Positions 43,201 through 53,519 of a DNA stretch of 64,000 nt are shown piece after piece. A program made the translations under genes and the position numbers. This DNA comes from Termitomyces sp. T153. Lineage: Eukaryota; Basidiomycota; Agaricomycetes; Agaricales; Lyophyllaceae. The DNA is taken from positions 496,001 to 560,000 of the forward strand of contig JACKQL020000010.1 of NCBI GenBank assembly GCA_018296165.2, in the 5' to 3' direction. The notes beneath the pieces were generated by a model. That model was not told where the DNA came from and searched no databases. It saw only the letters and a program-made list of their open reading frames with translations. The stretch's first letter is position 1. Every line of letters starts with the position of its first letter.

Positions 43201-44464
43201 TGCCCTTTTAAAAATCCTCCTCCAACTCTGTTGGAACCTCCTCCAGCACCTTGGCTGCCTTGTTGGAGTGGACCACTACCAGTGTGTCAGGAGAGGGGGT
43301 TCCTGTTGCATCCCTGGCTGCTAGGAGTTGGTCAAGCAGCTCTTCCTTCTCTGATGCAGACAAATAACAGACTTCTAGCTCTTGAGGACAGGAGCAGGCA
43401 AAGTGACCTGCCTTTCCACAATGTCAACACAACAGAGGAGTAGAGGACTGCTCTTGGGAGGCATCAACATTCATTGGGATTCCTTGGGGTAAGGAGTGCA
43501 AGGAGGCAACATGGGATGGAAGGGGAAGAGTTGCACCAGCTTGTGGGGCTGCTAGAGCAATGGAAGGAGGAGCTTGGGGGATGAACCTACCACAAGAGGA
43601 AGGAAACACCAAGAGTTGCATCCACTACAGCTCATGTTGCAGTTCCATCAACTGCCACTGCTCATGTGCCACCTTGTACCAGGTATTGACATGCTCATCA
43701 TCTGGGTGCCCCTTCACCATACTATCAATACAATCCATGAGAGAGGGGTGGAGTCCATCACAGAAGGTGAGGCAGAGTTGCAGACCATCTAGATAGCCAG
43801 CCTGTTTAACTAAGGCATGGAAAGAGTCAATGTATTTGTCCAGTGACTGCTTTCCTTGACCATACTGTGTTTGGTCTCAAAGGGAAAGAGCTGCAGTCTT
43901 GGCACGGTCAAGAGAAACAAACTCAGCTCAGAACTCCTTCTCAAACTACATCCAGCCAGAAAAACTCTCAACTCCTCCAGAGTGTTGAAAAATGCACAGT
44001 GCATAGGTTGAAGCTTGTCCTGCCTTTATATAAGAGAGAACCCAGGCAATTTCTAAAGTTTCAGAGGTGAAGGCTTCCCTGCTCAACTGGATATAGGTGA
44101 TGCAAGACTGGAGGAAACTTTCCCCAACTCTACAGTCCCCATAAAATATGTCAGAGAGTGCAAAGCAAGGAATTTTAGAGTGGGGTGCTGAAACCTCTGA
44201 GCTAGGTGCAGAAGAGAACCTTGCTGCAGCTGCTGGGGGTCCAGGGGGAGGAGTAGGAGTGAGGGGGAGATGTTTCAGGAGAGCCTGGAGGGAAAGGGAC
44301 ATTACTTCAGTAGTTTGACAAAGCCCAGTGAGTTTAGCAGTGTGGGAAGTAAGGAAGGCTTGAGTAAGTTGAATATGTGTCTCTAGGGATAGCAAACAAC
44401 TCCAGGCATCATCCTGGGAGCTTGAAGCATCAGGGGGAGGTGCTGGAGGAGTTGGTTGGGTCAT
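43201..44464 (-). pseudogene. gag (element E)
   Basis: ATG at 44464 (M-T-Q-P-T-P-P-A-P-P), a coiled or helical N-terminus with a Pro-rich segment, then S-K-I-P-C-F-A-L-S-D-I-F-Y-G (44185-44140) and capsid helices to 43946. Zinc knuckle C-G-K-A-G-H-F at about 43412-43371. Many frame breaks between 43900 and 43430. Confidence 0.78.
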
Positions 44465-44577
44465 GAAAGGAGCACAGGGAGCACTAAGATACTGGTAGGG
44501 GAGAGAACTTTTGAGGACTCAAGTATAAACTCAGGCAACTGAAAAGGGGGTTCCCAGACTAAATCTTAGACTTGTTC

Positions 44578-44870
44578 TGCTATAAGGATGACCTCTGGAG
44601 GCTGTGGCTCAATCACACAACTGGCAAAGGGATCTATTCAGTACTGTACAGTGTCTACTGAGATAACTACTCACCTGGCAAAGGGAAATCCAAAGAGAAC
44701 AAGTCTGGAGATTTCCTAGGCTAGGTGTGATGCTTTAAAGGCTTCAGAAGCATGGGAAACAACTGTACAGTATGACAGAGATCAAAGACAAAAGTAATGT
44801 GTCAGCAATTGGTCAGCAGTTACATAAGCTGGTGGCAGTGTCAAAGGGGCCACAGTTGTCTGAATTATCA
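44578..44870 (-). repeat. LTR3, 5' LTR of element E
   Basis: About 293 bases, sense TGATAATTCAGAC...CCTTATAGCA. Its second copy is at about 50395-50692, plus strand. Short compared with LTR1 and LTR2. ACAGA follows at 44871. Confidence 0.75.
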
Positions 44871-45019
44871 ACAGAGAGCCAGTGCAGCTTGAGGGCTGAA
44901 ACTAGAACCAATAGATAGGGAAAAGAAAAGAGAATAAGGGAAAACTATAATGGGGGGAAATCTGTCAAGAACTGGAGGAGGAGAAGGGGAAACAAGTGGG
45001 ACATCTCCTGACAGATACA
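44871..45019. other. Unassigned spacer
   Basis: 149 bases between LTR3 and the integrase fragment; purine-rich, nothing recognised. Confidence 0.3.
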
Positions 45020-45411
45020 TGAGATCAGGTCTGATACTGCAATTCCTAAGGGAATTCAGCAGTTTGCTTGCCAAGCTCTAGAGAACTTGGCAGCAGCCCA
45101 CAATGCAATGATTGAAGTGTGTGTCTTTCAGACATGCCTTGCCAATTCATGTTATAGGCCTGATCTAGAACTAGAGAAAGGTGCATTGGTGTACTTTTTG
45201 ACAAAAAATCTCAACCTTGCAAAAGGCACAGCTAGGAAGCTCTGTTCAAAGTGCATTGGGCCATATATAATCTTGGAGGCCTACAGTGAGACCCAGAAGT
45301 TGGACAGGCCACCATGCTGGTGGCCATCAAATATTATATCAGCCAATTTTTTGCCTGAGTGCAAAGTTCAACTGCTCCTTGTCTTCTACTATATTGTTGG
45401 TGTGATGCACC
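45020..45411 (+). pseudogene. Integrase C-terminal fragment of another gypsy family
   Basis: D-T-A-I-P-K-G-I-Q-Q-F-A (45035-45070), A-A-A-H-N-A-M-I-E (45090-45115), then L-V-Y-F-L-T-K-N-L-N-L-A-K-G-T-A-R-K-L (45190-45245) and I-G-P-Y-I-I-L. The stretch V-Y-x-x-T-K-N-L-N-L ... I-G-P-Y is the end of integrase in a widespread basidiomycete gypsy type. No other part of that element is here. Confidence 0.75.
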
Positions 45412-45524
45412 AATAGAGAAAAAGAGGACCCCTTGTCCAATGGGCAAGAAAAAGAAGTGACCAGGTGAGGCAAATGTGAGTCTGCCAGAATATTCAGTGA
45501 GCTCTGAACAGAGCTCAAGAGGGG

Positions 45525-47343
45525 CAGGACCATGGAGTAGTTTACTTCCCAGGTTTTGGTGGCTTTGCTGCATTGGCAGGAGGCTTAGTGCCTGGGGATG
45601 TAGTACTGCCAGCAATGACAAGAGTGTTCCCAGCTTCAAGAGAAACAAGGCCCATGAGCAGAGGACTGGCAGCAGTGCCAGGAGATGTGGCCCCACCTAG
45701 CTATGCAGTGGCAATGCAGCACTCCTCAGTGCAGGGATGTGGTATGCTTTTGCAGTGTGGAGGAATGGGAAGAGGACATGGGGGACCTCAGGTGCCCCTA
45801 CCCATGAACTTTGGATACCCTGTGGGCCCACAGCCTGTGTGGTCCCAGAAGTTCCAGCAATATGTGGTGCCACAATTCAATGTGGCCCCACTGCCAGTGG
45901 CTGGCTCCAGCCATACAATGGGCATGGCGGGTCAATGACAACCTGCCACTATGTCATCACAAGTAGGGATCTTGGTTCTTGCATCCTCTCCATCAGCAGC
46001 AATGGAGGTGGACAACAATGGCCCACAGTTGATGTTGGCTCTAATGCAGTTATTGGCTCCTCCAAGGCAGTCATACCCACCATTGCCTACTGTGGTGCAT
46101 TCATCAAATGCCCCATCTTCAGCTTCAAGCATGTTGGGGCATCCAGTGGCCACCTCAACCAACAAAGAAAAAGGAAAGGCAACTGAAACATTGCTACTTG
46201 CACTGGCACAGGAGAGTAGCACTCCCTTGTTGACCATCTGGAAGATGGTTGAGCAATGCTTCTCCACAAAGGAGAAGGGCAAGGGCAAAGCAAAAGAGCC
46301 TGAGCCTTCTACTGCTGTGGATGAGCAAATTGCTCACCTCCTTCAGTGGCTTCATGAAGCTCAAGTACCAGAGGATGTTAGAGCTGACATCCTTGATAAC
46401 TCTGTAGTATGGCTAGCACTAGCTCAAGTTCTGAATGAACTTGCCATTGTTCACACTGCTGAACCATTAAAACCAGCAGTGACTAAGGCTGGACCATCAG
46501 AATCCACCACAGCAAAGGCTGGCATGGCAAGACCAGCCACTACTGCAGTAGTGGCAGATGATCCTGTAGTTGTCACCACCCTGATTGCTATTCTTGCAAA
46601 TGTGCTGCAGAGATCAGAGGCAAGAATGATTAAGGTCCTCAAACCAAGGACCTATATTATCCCTAGTGCCTTGTCCCACAAGCACTTTTCACCAGTGCAT
46701 TGGAACTCCTGTGATAAAGAATTCTTGTCGCTCAAGTACAAGCTGCCCAAGCTGCCATGGGTGCCCCAGTGGCATCTGACTTGGAAAGCATTGACATTGA
46801 CAATGTCCGAACATCTAAATGATGTGTTTTGGACAGTGACTCCAAAGACAACACTGCTTGGCATCATTGCAAAGAACAACACAATTTTAATGCCAAATGG
46901 CTGTTAGCTGTTGACATTGAGAAGTACAAACTGGACCTCAAGCATCTGAATGATACAGTGCCCAGCCACCTTCCAGATGGCTGGGAGACCATGATGGTTT
47001 GTGGGTGCTTTGAGTGCCAGAACAACTTCAGGGGTATTCTTTACTCCAATCTTTACTGGTCACCAACAACTAATGCTTTCTTTGTTGGTGATGAAGTGGT
47101 CTTTTCCCACTCCACACTATGAACTGTTATATTGGTGAGCTCCACAAGAGATGCCCAGCTGTGGCTGATCCTGAAGCTTATTTGGGAGAGTCAAGCTAGG
47201 GTCACCATGAGGGAGCAAATACATGCTGCTCTCCTCCTTCAGGAGTTCCACTGGATCTCCTTTTATATGGCTCCAGACATTAGAGACTACACCATGTGGC
47301 ACATCATGGAGTTGACTCCAGAAGAGTTGGAAACATCTCTTCC
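45525..47343 (+). pseudogene. Unidentified decayed gene, truncated by an LTR1
   Basis: Frame 3 is open from 45573 to 45938 and 45951 to 46907 (one TGA between), then the coding shifts to another frame (46829-47122, stop, to 47368). N-terminus is Gly/Pro-rich (P-L-P-M-N-F-G-Y-P-V-G-P). Then Ser/Ala-rich, two K-E-K-G-K motifs (46162-46185, 46272-46300), a helical part H-L-L-Q-W-L-H-E-A-Q-V-P-E-D-V-R, and a C-terminal part with L-P-D-G-W-E and C-G-C-F-E-C (46975-47030). The coding runs into LTR1 at about 47344. I recognise no family. CpG is low, as in the transposons, so a repeat origin is likely. Confidence 0.5.
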
Positions 47344-48199
47344 TGAGCACTGTTTTTGGCATTTCTGATTGGACAGCATCTGACTTGATTTCACATGACC
47401 ACACACAAGTCACATGAGGTCTAGCCCCAAAGCCTGGAACAATGTAGCCTTTGCATGAGATTTTAGCAACTACAAGACTTCTGGATCATCATGTGGAGTC
47501 TGAACTTTGGATCTGGAACAATAAAGCAAGACCTTTCTTAGCAACAATTGCCAGCAATCTTACCTAGCAACAACACTGCCTCCTCTCCAAAAGGGATATA
47601 TTGAAAGTCATGTGACTTGTTACTTATCATTTTTGTTGTCTTGCTTACAAACATACTTGAACAGTGTCTACACTTTAGGTACTGGTGTTGGGAATGCTCT
47701 TTTCTTGTGATTGACAATTTTTACACATTATGTTGACAGTGCATACATATACTTGGCTACCATACTGACATCCAGTATGTACCATAAACACTTTAGCAGA
47801 CACCATTGCTGGCAGCAACTAATATTTCCTTTCCAAATACTATAACTACAAACAGTATAAATACTGCCTGTACATAGAGACAAAAGCAACCAAGAATAGA
47901 GTATTGTTCCCCTCATTAGCTCTCAGCTTACCAGCTTCAGATTTCCTATTGCTCTCTTTTGTCATTGCCAACCACTTAGCAACAAGTCTTGACAACCACA
48001 TACTCAATCTAGCATGGATGCTAACTGTGGGTGCCCTTAGTGTTATTACAACTTAGCAACACTAGTGACCATGGCTAGCTATTAGTTTGTGTTTGTTCCC
48101 CAGTTCACATAAACTTCATTTATTCCTTGTTCCTCACTCCTTTTCTATTGCTTAGTGCCCTTTTTCTAGCAACTCTTTTGTCTCTGCCTTTCTCCTTCT
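47344..48199 (+). repeat. LTR1 copy G, first part
   Basis: Matches LTR1 from TGAGCAC onward; TATA region AGTATAAATACTG at about 47853. It is interrupted after CCTTTCTCCTTCT (48187-48199) by LINE F; the same 13 bases open the second part at 56303. The first ~20 bases of a normal LTR1 are not recognisable and I find no matching 4-base duplication. Confidence 0.82.
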
Positions 48200-48228
48200 T
48201 TTTTTTTTTTCTTTTTTTAATCAAATTT
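48200..48228 (-). other. A-rich tail of LINE F
   Basis: Minus strand: TTAAAAAAAGAAAAAAAAAAA just downstream of GCATGTAATAAA (48243-48229). LINE H ends with the same GCATGTAATAAA then AAAAAAAA. Confidence 0.85.
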
Positions 48229-48668
48229 TATTACATGCTCAATGCAAGGTGTCATATTGTGAGGTACTACAGAATTCTATGAGAGCTGCAGAAATCTGTG
48301 CCCCCCTGCATACACGGAGAATGAGCAAGCCAGTCTCTCTAGACTGTTTTTGACCACAATTCCCTATTACTACTATCTAAACAAGAGTTTGCAATTTGCA
48401 TTGGGTGCTATGATGACTGCCTGCTAGGGGCTGGCAGTGGGGGGGGGGGATCAAGCTACTGAGTGGCACACCTGACCCATTCAGAGGGTGAAGATTAGGA
48501 AGGGGGGTAGGGTGAGCACTGGAGCTCATATTAGATGTATAATGTGGGTAATGGTGTGAGAGTGTAGGGTAAGTCAGGATGCACATGTTAGAGTGGGTTT
48601 CATGAGCATGTTATACAGTCCCTCAGGGCCATGGGGGAGTTGTTGCAGCTGTCTTCTTGGGGATGGCT
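48229..48668 (-). other. 3' untranslated region of LINE F
   Basis: About 440 bases after the ORF2 stop near 48670; no coding seen. Contains a run of 10 G (48440-48449). Confidence 0.55.
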
Positions 48669-50393
48669 AGTCATTTGATTGCCTGGATAAAGCTAAAGAG
48701 GTGGGGTAGGGCAGCCAGCTTCATCAATAGGTAGAAGATAGACTCAGCTTTGTGTCTTAGATGATGCATAAGGTATTTGTGTCTCTCATGTTGGTAGTGT
48801 CTGCATAACAGGAGGAGGTGCCTAACTGTCTCCACAATGAGGTTGCTGCAGTGGGGGCATACTGGCATTTTGGAACATCAAATATAGAAGAGATGTTGGT
48901 TGAGTGGGATGTGACAAGTATGCAGTTGGGTGAGAAGCAAGGAGTGGTGCCTATCAAGAGGGTGTGCCAAGCACATGTATTTCTTGGAGGGGAGGGTCAG
49001 ATCAATGACATGACTGGCTGCATATCAGGGGGAGTTCTTCCAGCAGAATTTCAATGTGTTGATAATGGTAGCAAGGTTGGCCTGGTGGGTTGCACTGATG
49101 CTAATCAGGAGAGGGTGGAAAAGAGGGGCTGGCAGGGACTTGGGGTTGCTGGTGTACCCACTCAAGGCCCTTCTAGCCAGCTTGTCTGCCCATTTGTTGG
49201 GGCAAAAGCCTTTGTGCCCTGGTGTCCAGTGAATCTACAGGACAATGACTTTCCAGATGCAGTCCTTCCAGATGCTGCTGCAATGCAGGGTCATCTGGCA
49301 TTTGGTAGCCCTTATGAGCTGATCTTGCTTGGCATGTAGCAGTTCTGCAGCTGTTAACATGTGGTCAAGGAGGTACTGTGTGGGGTGAGGCTGCTGGCTT
49401 AGTAATGATTTGATGGTGGCTTGACTGTCACTGCCTATGATGGCCCATACAGGTAGACTGCTGTGCAATTTTGTCAATAGGTAGAGAGCTAGGAGAATGC
49501 CCACTATTTCAGCCTCATAGACAGTATGCCTGGACTCATGTCCCAGATGAAAGCAGAGGTGATCTGTCTCCATGCCATTGACATATAAGATGGCTGATGT
49601 GCCAATGCCCTGCTCCAGGCTAGAGCCATTGCAGTAGACTGCTACTAGGGCCAAGGTGAAGGCCATGGTCACAGCAGCCAATGCTGTGTCTTTGCTGCTC
49701 TGAATGTTAGTGGAAAAGGGAGGTGAGTAGTTTGGCCACCACTGAATGGGCACTACCATTTCAATTAGCCCAGGGTAGACCCTGGTGATGTGGAAAAGGG
49801 AGTGAAGGGGGGAATGGTGGTGCAAGACATATTGCTTCACCACCCTTTGGATGAGTAGGGAGAGGGGGTGGGTTTTTGGAAGCAAGGAGAGATGCATTGC
49901 TGCTCTGAAGAGGACCTTCCTGAACAACAGTTCCATTGGGAGGAGAAAAGCATGGACATCCAGAATGTTGCCTGCAGCAGTGCTGAGTGCCCCAGTTACA
50001 ATCTTTGCTGTGCATTGTTGTACTGAAGTGAGCTGTTTGGTGACTGCCACCAAGCCAAGCCATTTCTTCCTGGATGGCACTTCATGTATGCCCATGTACC
50101 ATATGTCTGCCATGTATGTTATGGCTGGTATTGCAATGGTGTTGTACAGCTGACACATCCAATCAGGTGGCATACTGCCTGATGGCTTTGAGAGGTGCAT
50201 TACTTGGAGGGACCACCAGGTGGCTTGGGCTATGACTTTTTGGCAGTGTGCATTCCAGCAAAGTTTTGGGTCAAATACTACACCTAGGTACTTGTATGCC
50301 TCCACCATTCTGACCCACTGAGTAATAGCTGTCCCATCTGAGCCCTGGCATGTGACCATGAGGTCCCCAGGTGGTGCATTAAGCAGTTCTCTG
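48669..50393 (-). pseudogene. LINE F ORF2, C-terminal part: RT thumb, RNase H, zinc motif
   Basis: Open for 374 codons (50359-49235): Y-K-Y-L-G-V-V-F-D-P (50290-50262), then RNase H with V-A-V-Y-C-N-G-S-S (first Asp now Asn; about 49645-49615), E-A-E-I-V-G-I-L-L (49520), I-G-S-D-S-Q-A-T-I (49445-49415). After a gap in homology the C-terminus has C-P-H-C-S-N-L-I-V-E-T-V-R-H-L-L-L-L-C (48860-48804), CX2CX8HX4C, ending at 48671. Confidence 0.85.
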
Positions 50394-51203
50394 TCAATAA
50401 TTCAGACAAGTGTGGCCCCTTTGACACTGTCACTGGCTTATGTAACTGCTGACTAATTGCTGACACATCACTTGTGTCTTTTTTCTCAATCATACTGTAC
50501 AGTTGTTTCTCATGCTTCTGAAGCCTCTGAAGCATCACACCTGGCCTAGAGAATCCCCAGACTTGTTCTCTCTGGATTTCTCTTTGCCAAGTGAGTATTT
50601 ATCTCAGTAGACACTGTACAGTACTGAATAGACTTTGGATTTTCCTTTTCCAGCTGTGTGATTGAGCCACAGCCTCCAGAGGTTGCCCTTACAGTGAAGG
50701 TGTGAAGCTTTACACTAAATAGTCAGTAGAGCTCCCTGGTGAAGTCCACCACCAATTGTGGTCCCTGGTTAGAGACATAGGTGTTGGAGAGGCCATGGAG
50801 CTTCCAGATGTTCCTCCAGTACAGGTTCATGGCACACATGGCAGAGCAGGTGGTATGGGTTAGAATGAAGTGTGCTTGCTTGCCATAAAGGTCTACCACC
50901 AACATGATCACATTGTAACCATGAGCATCAGGAAGTTCTATGATGAAGTCCACAGAAGCCACACTCCATTATTCTACAGGCATGGGCAAAACTGCTCATT
51001 ATATTCTTTGGACTCACCAACAACCCCACCACCTTCCAGACAATGATGAACAACATCTTCTGGGACCTCATTGTGGAGGGCATAGTGTGTGTATACCTCA
51101 ACAACATCCTCATCTACACCAAAATGCTGGAAGAACACCATCAGATCACTTGCCTTGTCCTGGAATGCCTCTGCCAGCACCAGCTCTACCTTAAACTGGA
51201 AAA
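50394..51203. mobile_element. Rearranged element-E-family fragment inside LINE F
   Basis: Three pieces: LTR3 in plus orientation (about 50395-50692), an integrase core in minus orientation (50990-50704: V-D-F-I-I-E-L-P, Y-G-K-Q-A-H-F, N-Q-G-P-Q-L-V), and RT palm in plus orientation (50996-51203: F-F-G-L-T-N-N, V-Y-L-N-N-I-L-I-Y-T). Removing it rejoins LINE F coding. The flanks share only TGTC. Confidence 0.82.
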
Positions 51204-52500
51204 GTGTGTCTTGGATCTGGGAAAGTTTATGAGTGCAAGCTTGGAAAGCTTGAATGGGGAGTTGTGGGACATAGACCATTCAAAGCCACTGTAGCTGCAG
51301 TGCATCATGTCATTGAGCATGCCATGGCAGGCTGGTAGAGTCTTTGCTGTCACCAGGAACATGGTGTTGTCCACAAAGCTGGAAGCAAGTTCAGTTTTTG
51401 AGCTCTTAGGAGCAACCTGAATGAGGGGGGTGTTGTAGAAGGCATAAAAGAGCATGGCAAGCAGGCAGCCTTGTGTGGTCCCATTGAGTATGTTGAATGG
51501 TTCTGATAGGTAGTTGTCAAATCTGAGCTGCGTTTGCCAACCAGTGAGCATATGTCTTGCAAGCTTGACATATCATGTTGGGATGGCACACTCCTGCATG
51601 TTGTGGATAAGATGCTCCCTCACCATGTTGGAAAATGCTCCTTGTACATCAAGGAAGAGGGCAGCAGCAATGTGGCCTGACCTCCAGGTACCCTTCATGC
51701 ATGAGATGGTGTAGTGCATTGCGTCAGTGGTGTTGCATCCCAAGTGGCCCCTAAATTGCCCTACTAGTAGCATGCCATGTTTCCCTGCAAGATAAGAAAG
51801 GTCAGCTGCAACAATGGTGGAGAGGAGCTTCCCCAGTATATTGAGGGGCCTGATAGGCTGGTAGGCTTTTGCCTCCATGTAACTTGGTTTGCCCAGTTTA
51901 CAGAGAATGAGGGTGGTAGATGTGAGCCAGCTGTCATGATAGCTGTCCAACTCTAGTACTGCTCAAAAGATATAGTAGATGTGGTCAATCAGTGTATCCA
52001 TGCATTTCTACCAAACTATGTCTGGGATCCCATCAGGGCCCAGAGCCTTGTGGGGCTTCAGCTTGGCTATGGCAGTAAGAATGTAGTCTTGATTGAAAAC
52101 GGAGATGCTCAGAAGGGGTTCAGGGTATGCAGTGGGGGGAATGGAAGGAGAGGGGGGAGGAAAAAGGGACTCAGCTAGAACCATAGCATTTTGTGCACTT
52201 GTTACTGCCTGCTTCTCCACTCCTTTGCTCTCATAGGTCAGATCTAGGATCCTGTTGCAGGACATGTCAGTGGGCTTGTGCACCATGTACTTGTTTGCAA
52301 TGTAGATCTGCCTGGCATCAATGTTCTTGAGCCAGTCCACCCAGTGGGTTTCCTTGGCTTTCCAGATGCTTTTGGCCATGTGGGTGGAGAGCCTCACAGC
52401 TTTGGCTGCTGCTGGATGGTTAGTAATGTCTCTGAATTTGTACATTAAGTTGAGCTTTGGTATGCTCTTCCTTTAGAGCCATTAGCTCCTTTGTCCACCA
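51204..52500 (-). pseudogene. LINE F reverse transcriptase
   Basis: K-P-H-K-A-L-G-P-D-G-I-P-D (52055-52018), Y-Q-P-I-R-P-L-N-I-L-G-K (51870-51836), A-A-L-F-L-D-V-Q-G-A-F-S (51665-51630), L-N-G-T-T-Q-G-C (51490-51466), S-S-F-V-D-N-T-M-F-L (51390-51361; second Asp of the active box is Asn). Ends L-I-N-F-P-R-S-K-T-H at the gypsy insertion. A few stops. Confidence 0.88.
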
Positions 52501-53472
52501 TCTCTTGGTGTGGAGGCATGGCAAGCACTAAGGTACTAAAGTATCATCTGCTATGACCTCCTGAATTAGTGCCATCAGCACTGTTACTTTGGATCTGAAC
52601 ACCTGTTCCAATTCAATTAGACATGCTGAGAAGTGGGAGTCTAGTTTCTCCTTGAGAGAAGCATTGAAATCTGTCCAGTTGACTTTGTGGAAGTTCTTAA
52701 AGGGAATTATAGTGGCCTGTAGAATGGGGAGTTCTTCTATTGTGATGATGGAAAGATGGTCAGTGATAGGTGAGCAGAGTGAGGGGTCCACCTTGCAGGT
52801 GATGATGGGGCTCAAACCAGTGTGGCAACACCATACATTGTTAGGGCGCATCCACCTGAGAAGGGGTGTGCATAATGTAGGCATACCAGGTGGAAGGGCC
52901 AGCTCCATATGGTACCTGCCTAGCAGGTTGAGAAGGGTGCTCATACTATCATCCAATGAGTTAAGATGGTGGTTTCCAATTGTCTCCCACATGAGGTGGT
53001 GCTGGTTGAAATCACCTAGCCAAATCATGTGGTCAGTTGATGATGGGCATGTGAGATGGAAGTAAGAGGAGAGGAACAAGGAAAGAGCTGTTAGGCTGTC
53101 ATTGTTAGTGCAGTCATTGTATACATTGAAGAGGGCTAGGTGGCCCTGATGACTGTTAAAGCAAACTGCTGTGATGTCCTCAGAGAGCATGTCCAGAAAT
53201 GAGTATGAGTCTGTTGAAATGTTAGCATTAATGAGGAGGATTGATTGCATATAGGTGGCCCCATCACAATGATGTGAATGTGGGTAGTGGACAACCCACT
53301 TTGCTGAGGCTTGAGTGTCCCCTAGCCCATTGAGGAATGGCTCCTGGAGGGCCAGGACATCCCAGTCCTCAGGGCAAGTCAATGCCAGTAGTGCCTCCTG
53401 AGCAACATTCAACTTGTGGATGTTCTCCTGCCAGATGCAAATTTGCATCAGGTTTGTTTGTTGCCCAGTCAT
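52501..53472 (-). pseudogene. LINE F endonuclease (ORF2 N-terminus)
   Basis: 314 codons open, 53472-52528. APE-type motifs: I-C-I-W-Q-E-N (53445-53425), L-A-L-Q-E-P-F (catalytic Glu, about 53348), M-I-W-L-G-D-F-N-Q-H-H (53030-52998), I-T-D-H-L-S-I (52765-52745). It nicks target DNA for target-primed reverse transcription. ORF2 is preceded by ORF1 with little spacing. The open frame ends at 52528 in A-D-D-T-L-V-P. Confidence 0.9.
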
Positions 53473-53519
53473 TGGGACTTGGTGGGGGAGGGTGTAATCT
53501 CAGTGGCAGAAGGATTGGG

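Larger units (their letters stand above)
41541..44870 (-). mobile_element. Element E: Ty3/gypsy, 5' half
   Basis: Minus strand: LTR3 (44870-44578), gag, protease, RT first half, stopped at T-K-V-E-Y by D. The second half is at 1311-3433, 38 kb away. GTACT at 41541-41545 pairs with 3429-3433. Confidence 0.88.

Noticed and set aside
48420..48460. G-run as a structural or regulatory quadruplex
   Set aside because: A single run of 10 G in the LINE 3' region without partner runs nearby.
49851..50153. 100-codon plus-strand frame inside LINE F
   Set aside because: It lies opposite the 374-codon RT/RNase H frame, which has clear family motifs.
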